Shown: positions 61,507 to 64,000 of the stretch, one piece after another
Position numbering within the stretch: the first letter of the stretch is position 1
How the letters are laid out: each line of letters begins with the position of its first letter
NCBI GenBank assembly: GCA_964548025.1
Contig: CAZJRI010000006.1
Coordinates: 1-64,000, forward strand
Length of the DNA: 64,000 bases
Source of the DNA: JAHRVQ01 sp964548025
GTDB lineage: Bacteria; Pseudomonadota; Gammaproteobacteria; Pseudomonadales; Azotimanducaceae
Direction of reading: 5' to 3'
Made by a program: the position numbers and the translations under genes
The notes under the pieces: model-generated
The model's database searches: none
Told to the model about the DNA's origin: nothing
What the model saw: only the letters and a program-made list of their open reading frames with translations

Positions 61507-64000
61507 ATGACTAAGACAAACGAGGAGACAGTGAAAGTGGTTTTTGTGGTGTGGTATGAGGCGAAGAAATCCATCTGCGGTTCAATTGGTCTGATTGCAT
61601 TCCTGGTCTCGGCATTGATGACAGTGAATGTATTTGCAAGTGGTTCGGCAGCAGTTGTCGGCAGCTTCCAGCACCGGGGAAATGCAGAGAAAGCACAGAG
61701 ACAGATAAGTGCTCAAATGTCGCTGGATGCAGACATAGTCGAGACAGAAATCAACGCAAGAAAATGGTTCCGGGTAATCATCCCCGATTCTTCACCGAGA
61801 ATTCTGGTCGCCAGCCTCCATCGCCGGGGTTTTAAAGATGCCTGGCCATTGATTGACTCGGGCGCCCCGAAATTGCAGGCATCCACAGCCAGCATATCTT
61901 CTGCTGTTCCGATCCGTCGTTCGAATGCCAGTGACTCTCAGCTTTTTCATGACGTTGGACCTGGTGTGAGTGCCACCCCGGATACCAATGCGCCAACCCA
62001 ACTGGCTTCAATACAACGTGGTGCTGCGATGGTGCCCGTAAAAACCAAAATGGGTCGCACATCCGGGCACGAAAAGCTGGTGGAGACAATTGAAGGCATA
62101 CCAATACACCAGATCATGGTATCCAATTTCGATCATGCAGATATCGATATAAAACTTGATGGCCATGTAGACGAAACTATCTGGCAACAGGCACCATTGT
62201 TCGACAATATGATCGTTTCTGTACCGGGTACAGGTGAACCCGGCCACTATCCGACAGAAACGAGGATGATAGCTTCCGAAAAAGGTCTCTATGTTAGTGC
62301 CGTGATGCACCAACCCCCTGAGACACTCGTTTCAAGAATGTCGACAAGAGATGATTTTATCGATCGCGATACTTTTGGTATTACCATTGACGCGACAGGT
62401 GAAGGGCTTATTGCCTATTGGTTCATCATTGCGCTTGGGGATTCAGTGATGGATGGCAAGGTGCTCCCCGAGCGGAACTATCAACGCGACTGGGACGGCC
62501 CCTGGCGAGGCAAAACAGCCCGACTGGATGACGGCTGGAGTACGGAAATATTTCTGCCCTGGTCAATGATGAGCATGCAGGAAGTCGCAGGGCCCCGAAA
62601 CATTGGTTTTGCTGTCAGTCGTCAGGTGTCACATGCGAATGAGCGCTACCAGTGGCCCGGTCACCCTTATGCGTCTTCAAGGTTTGTTTCCGCATTGAAC
62701 ACTTTCAATGTAGAAGGTGTCCAACCCGTCCGGCAGTTTTCGATAATCCCGTTTGCATCATCAACGACGGATGAAGCGAGGGATGATGATGAGGCACGTG
62801 CTGGTTTTGATATGTCCTGGAAGCCGTCACCAATGCTTGAATTGTCAATGAGCGCGCTCCCCGATTTTGGAGCGGTTGAGGCAGACAATGTTGTGTTGAA
62901 TTTAACCGCCTTTGAAACCTACTTTCCTGAAAAAAGACTGTTCTTCCTGGAAGGGAATGAAATCTTTAACAATATACCCAGATCTAATCCGGGTACGATC
63001 ATGCGAATCCAGACGAATGACAATTTTGCCACGACTTCGCGCAAGGTGTTTACCAGTACGTTTATGCCTACCCCCATCTCAATGATGAATACGCGCCGTA
63101 TTGGCGGGACTGCAAATCAGGTGACAGTGCCGGATGGCATTACCGCTAACAGGGGGGAAAAGGACTTACCTACTGATCTCCTGGGAGCGGCTAAGTTGAC
63201 TGGTAGCTTCGGCGATATGCGATATGGTGTTCTGGCTGCGATGGAAGACGATGTAGAGTGGATGGGCACGACGGATGATCTGGGACAAAGGGTCGACATT
63301 GAAGATGATGGCAGAGAGTTCGCTGTTGCAAGATTCGCTTATGAAAGTATTGGTGCCAGCAGACGCTCGGTAGGTTACATGGGGACCTACGTGAGTGGTC
63401 CACTTTATGATGCGATAGTGCATGGCGTAGATGGTCACTATACCGATAGTAGTGGTCGACTGATCGTGGACACCCAGTTGATTGCAAGTGATGTCGCGGA
63501 TGTCACTGGTGAAGGCATGATGTTCGACCTGAAGTACTCGCCGGGTCCAAGGATTCAGCACAAGGTTGAATTCGAGTACTTTGACGAGGATGTCCAGATC
63601 AATGATCTCGGTTTCCTCAGACGTAATGATTACAACACGCTTCAATATGCCCTGCTTTATAATCGCACCAAGGGTATCGGCTCGATAAAAGACATTCGTG
63701 GAACAGTGGTTGTGCGTCAGGGCTACAACATCAGTGAAAACCAGGTGGTCGAATCTGGTATCTACTGGCGTAACTCCATGGTATTTCCAGGGCGAAATAC
63801 GCTGAAAACTTCCCTGGGCTATCTGCCATCCAGGTATGAAGATATAGATAGTCGGGGTAATGGTGCCTATAAAACTGATGATCGAATCTGGGTGGATGCG
63901 CACCTTGCGACTGACGCAGGTAAGATGCTGAGCTATTCGGTCAGTCTTGGTGGATTGCAGGAAAATCTTGGAGACTGGACCTATAATGCGACGGCGGGAT
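61507..64000 (+). CDS. DUF5916 outer-membrane-type protein with CBM9-like domain (C-terminus beyond window)
   Basis: Open from ATG 61507 to the right edge (831 codons, no stop). A GTG at 61537 with GAGGAG nine bases upstream is an alternative start. A membrane helix/signal (IGLIAFLVSALMTVNVFA) is followed by KWFRVIIPDSSPRILVASL, which may be SPOR-like. A CBM9-like domain spans about residues 200-380 (IDIKLDGHVDETIWQQA). DUF5916 follows, with FPEKRLFFLEGNEIFNNI, the diagnostic line. The later part is beta-rich with alternating strands, as expected of an outer-membrane barrel. Downstream of the MarR gene. Confidence 0.85.
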   Translation, partial: MTKTNEETVKVVFVVWYEAKKSICGSIGLIAFLVSALMTVNVFASGSAAVVGSFQHRGNAEKAQRQISAQMSLDADIVETEINARKWFRVIIPDSSPRILVASLHRRGFKDAWPLIDSGAPKLQASTASISSAVPIRRSNASDSQLFHDVGPGVSATPDTNAPTQLASIQRGAAMVPVKTKMGRTSGHEKLVETIEGIPIHQIMVSNFDHADIDIKLDGHVDETIWQQAPLFDNMIVSVPGTGEPGHYPTETRMIASEKGLYVSAVMHQPPETLVSRMSTRDDFIDRDTFGITIDATGEGLIAYWFIIALGDSVMDGKVLPERNYQRDWDGPWRGKTARLDDGWSTEIFLPWSMMSMQEVAGPRNIGFAVSRQVSHANERYQWPGHPYASSRFVSALNTFNVEGVQPVRQFSIIPFASSTTDEARDDDEARAGFDMSWKPSPMLELSMSALPDFGAVEADNVVLNLTAFETYFPEKRLFFLEGNEIFNNIPRSNPGTIMRIQTNDNFATTSRKVFTSTFMPTPISMMNTRRIGGTANQVTVPDGITANRGEKDLPTDLLGAAKLTGSFGDMRYGVLAAMEDDVEWMGTTDDLGQRVDIEDDGREFAVARFAYESIGASRRSVGYMGTYVSGPLYDAIVHGVDGHYTDSSGRLIVDTQLIASDVADVTGEGMMFDLKYSPGPRIQHKVEFEYFDEDVQINDLGFLRRNDYNTLQYALLYNRTKGIGSIKDIRGTVVVRQGYNISENQVVESGIYWRNSMVFPGRNTLKTSLGYLPSRYEDIDSRGNGAYKTDDRIWVDAHLATDAGKMLSYSVSLGGLQENLGDWTYNATAG

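Overview
The window is a moderate-GC chromosomal segment, most likely from an uncultured marine- or host-associated gammaproteobacterium. Support comes from hrpB, a RecQ of normal domain order, a YejA-like peptide-binding protein, a DUF4389 protein, a SPOR/Sel1 protein and TonB-type envelope features. A heavy load of acyl-CoA and flavin enzymes adds to this (two crotonases, a family III CoA transferase, two LLM flavin oxidoreductases, a phytanoyl-CoA dioxygenase). Three runs of exactly 10 N lie inside genes, so this is a scaffolded draft, probably a metagenome assembly. I saw no rRNA, tRNA, CRISPR array, prophage or complete insertion sequence.

Layout. 1-6956: YejA-like binding protein (cut by the left edge), a carboxymuconolactone-decarboxylase-fold protein, a membrane-anchored unknown, a serine beta-lactamase-like hydrolase with a membrane tail, a D-amino-acid-oxidase-type flavoenzyme and a crotonase. 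7004-11776: hybrid sensor kinase, MFS exporter and nitroreductase overlapping by one base, and an orphan CheY-like receiver. 12041-19878: methyltransferase, second CMD-fold protein, Tat-exported BBE-type flavin oxidase, membrane unknown, two LLM oxidoreductases and a cytochrome c/PQQ dehydrogenase. 19995-26384: TIR-transmembrane-TolB-like-TPR protein, a recQ broken by an in-frame TGA, and a GTG-coupled aminotransferase plus APH-fold kinase pair. 26512-28779: hydrolase and MFS carrier with structured element A between them. 29003-35136: NarX-type kinase, LuxR-type regulator, ECF sigma factor, secreted unknown and a GPH-type carrier. 35180-41969: M20 amidohydrolase, DUF4389 protein, YegS-like lipid kinase, YyaL/DUF255 protein with a DsbD-alpha-like tail, SDR and VOC proteins. 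42041-50976: three amidohydrolase proteins and a Sel1/SPOR protein. 51002-57740: methyltransferase, membrane unknown, ferritin-like protein, structured element B, CoA transferase, hrpB and an enoyl-CoA isomerase. 57910-64000: phytanoyl-CoA dioxygenase, a tandem pair of paralogous secreted unknowns, a MarR regulator and a DUF5916 outer-membrane protein cut by the right edge.

Most unusual content. Two intergenic elements of about 230 bp (27274-27501 and 52850-53088) share a conserved core, including 23/23 and 15/15 identical blocks. In both, the core is enclosed by long, perfectly self-complementary arms whose sequences are unrelated between the copies, and one core helix shows a compensatory base-pair change. 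That pattern is expected of a structured RNA or a DNA-hairpin element under selection for folding rather than sequence. I do not recognise the family.

The genome also seems prone to short tandem duplications. A 7-bp unit related to TAGCC(A/G)(C/G) occurs as seven copies at two distant loci. In-frame 15-bp or 12-bp repeats extend three proteins, and another 15-bp duplication follows the sigma-factor gene. Several natural starts are GTG or TTG preceded by good Shine-Dalgarno sequences, and the coordinates given here reflect that.
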